A stretch of DNA of 5,145 nucleotides from an uncultured Allobaculum sp. (GTDB lineage Bacteria; Bacillota_I; Bacilli_A; Erysipelotrichales; Erysipelotrichaceae), in the NCBI GenBank assembly GCA_948467695.1, contig CAOKFJ010000156.1, forward strand, positions 1-5,145. Reading direction: 5' to 3'. The position numbers and the translations under genes were made by a program. The notes beneath the pieces are model-generated. The model searched no databases and had not been told where the DNA came from. It saw only the letters and a list, made by a program, of their open reading frames with translations. Below, in pieces: positions 4,837 to 5,145 of the stretch (its first letter is position 1; every line of letters starts with the position of its first letter).

Positions 4837-5145
4837 ATGAAACCCTATTCCTATTACGAAGTCTGCGCCATGACTCCCCCTGTTGCCATCGGCGATCCAA
4901 TGACCAATGCCAAAGGCATTCTTGAACTATGCAAAACACTTCCCCAGTCGACTCGTCTTGTTGTTACGCCTGAACTGTCTTTAACCGGCTACACATGCCA
5001 GGATCTGTTTTTTGAATCGCTCCTGCAGAAGAAATCGCTCGAAGCGCTTGAGTTTCTCTGCGACAATCTTCCTTCGCATCAGGCTGTTCTTGTCGGACTT
5101 CCGCTCAGTGTGGAAAACCATCTCTACAACGTAGCGGCATTTATC
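4837..5145 (+). CDS. nadE: Glutamine-dependent NAD+ synthetase, N-terminal part (3' end outside window)
   Basis: The first 103 codons of a gene that continues past the right edge. NadE makes NAD+ from deamido-NAD+, ATP and glutamine in the cytoplasm, the last step of NAD biosynthesis. In long bacterial forms an N-terminal nitrilase-type domain releases ammonia from glutamine and passes it to the synthetase domain. The visible part is the start of that domain: the first strand and loop (YEVCAMTPPVAIGDPMTNA, residues 7-25), then TPELSLTGYTCQDLF (44-58), in which E46 corresponds to the nitrilase catalytic Glu, then a strand LVGLPL (85-90). PELSLTGYTC-x-DLF is characteristic of the NadE glutaminase domain. 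The catalytic Lys and Cys and the ATP-binding synthetase domain lie beyond the window. ATG at 4837 is chosen because it fits the usual N-terminus; a weak GGAAAGCGAG lies 7 nt upstream, although the frame is open further back. Confidence 0.9.
   Translation, partial: MKPYSYYEVCAMTPPVAIGDPMTNAKGILELCKTLPQSTRLVVTPELSLTGYTCQDLFFESLLQKKSLEALEFLCDNLPSHQAVLVGLPLSVENHLYNVAAFI

Noticed and set aside
4561..4939. Two - strand frames of 61 and 60 codons (4561-4746 and 4757-4939)
   Set aside because: No ribosome-binding sites, Arg/His/Cys-rich random-looking translations, and the second overlaps the start of nadE in antisense.
1..5145. CRISPR array, tRNA, rRNA, insertion sequence ends or phage genes
   Set aside because: No regularly spaced repeats, no cloverleaf, no transposase-like frame and no terminal inverted repeats were seen on either strand.

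Overview
The window looks like chromosomal DNA from a bacterium, most likely a Gram-positive gut or mucosal Bacillota. This rests on a large secreted glycosidase with a Gram-positive-type signal peptide, an Ig-like (BIG2) domain and a FIVAR-like C-terminal domain, on intrinsic terminators with U-tracts, and on moderate GC. A lineage such as Erysipelotrichia would fit, but the sequence alone does not prove it.

Layout from left to right. (1) Positions 2-304 (+) hold the last 100 codons of a gene I cannot identify. It ends at a long-loop intrinsic terminator (326-390). (2) A strong hairpin at 455-494, T-rich on both flanks, separates it from the convergent gene and probably terminates both. (3) Positions 553-3858 (-) carry the main gene: an 1101-residue secreted protein with two related carbohydrate-binding-like beta domains, a BIG2 domain, a GH123-type N-terminal beta domain, a GH123/DUF4091-like catalytic barrel with an Asp-Glu pair at residues 773-774, and a FIVAR-like helical tail. 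The likely activity is beta-N-acetylgalactosaminidase-like cleavage of host or microbial glycans outside the cell. (4) Upstream of it (3859 to about 4260) is a long leader and promoter region. It has a candidate sigma-A promoter (4114-4142), a hairpin followed by a U-tract that resembles an attenuator (4018-4056), two further hairpins, and two 23/26-identical tandem 26-bp repeats that could be regulator sites. (5) Positions 4235-4836 are largely non-coding. The only notable contents are a possible 43-codon ORF with a perfect Shine-Dalgarno sequence (4219-4350, -) and a 14-bp perfect palindrome. (6) From 4837 (+) to the window edge lies the first 103 codons of a glutamine-dependent NAD+ synthetase (nadE), starting with its nitrilase-type glutaminase domain.

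The glycosidase and nadE are divergently transcribed and share a roughly 980-bp intergenic region. There is no sign that they act together: one is an exported catabolic enzyme and the other a housekeeping cofactor enzyme. No CRISPR array, tRNA, rRNA, insertion sequence or defence system was seen. The most interesting material is the domain architecture of the glycosidase and the structured leader in front of it; everything said about regulation is inference from sequence patterns.
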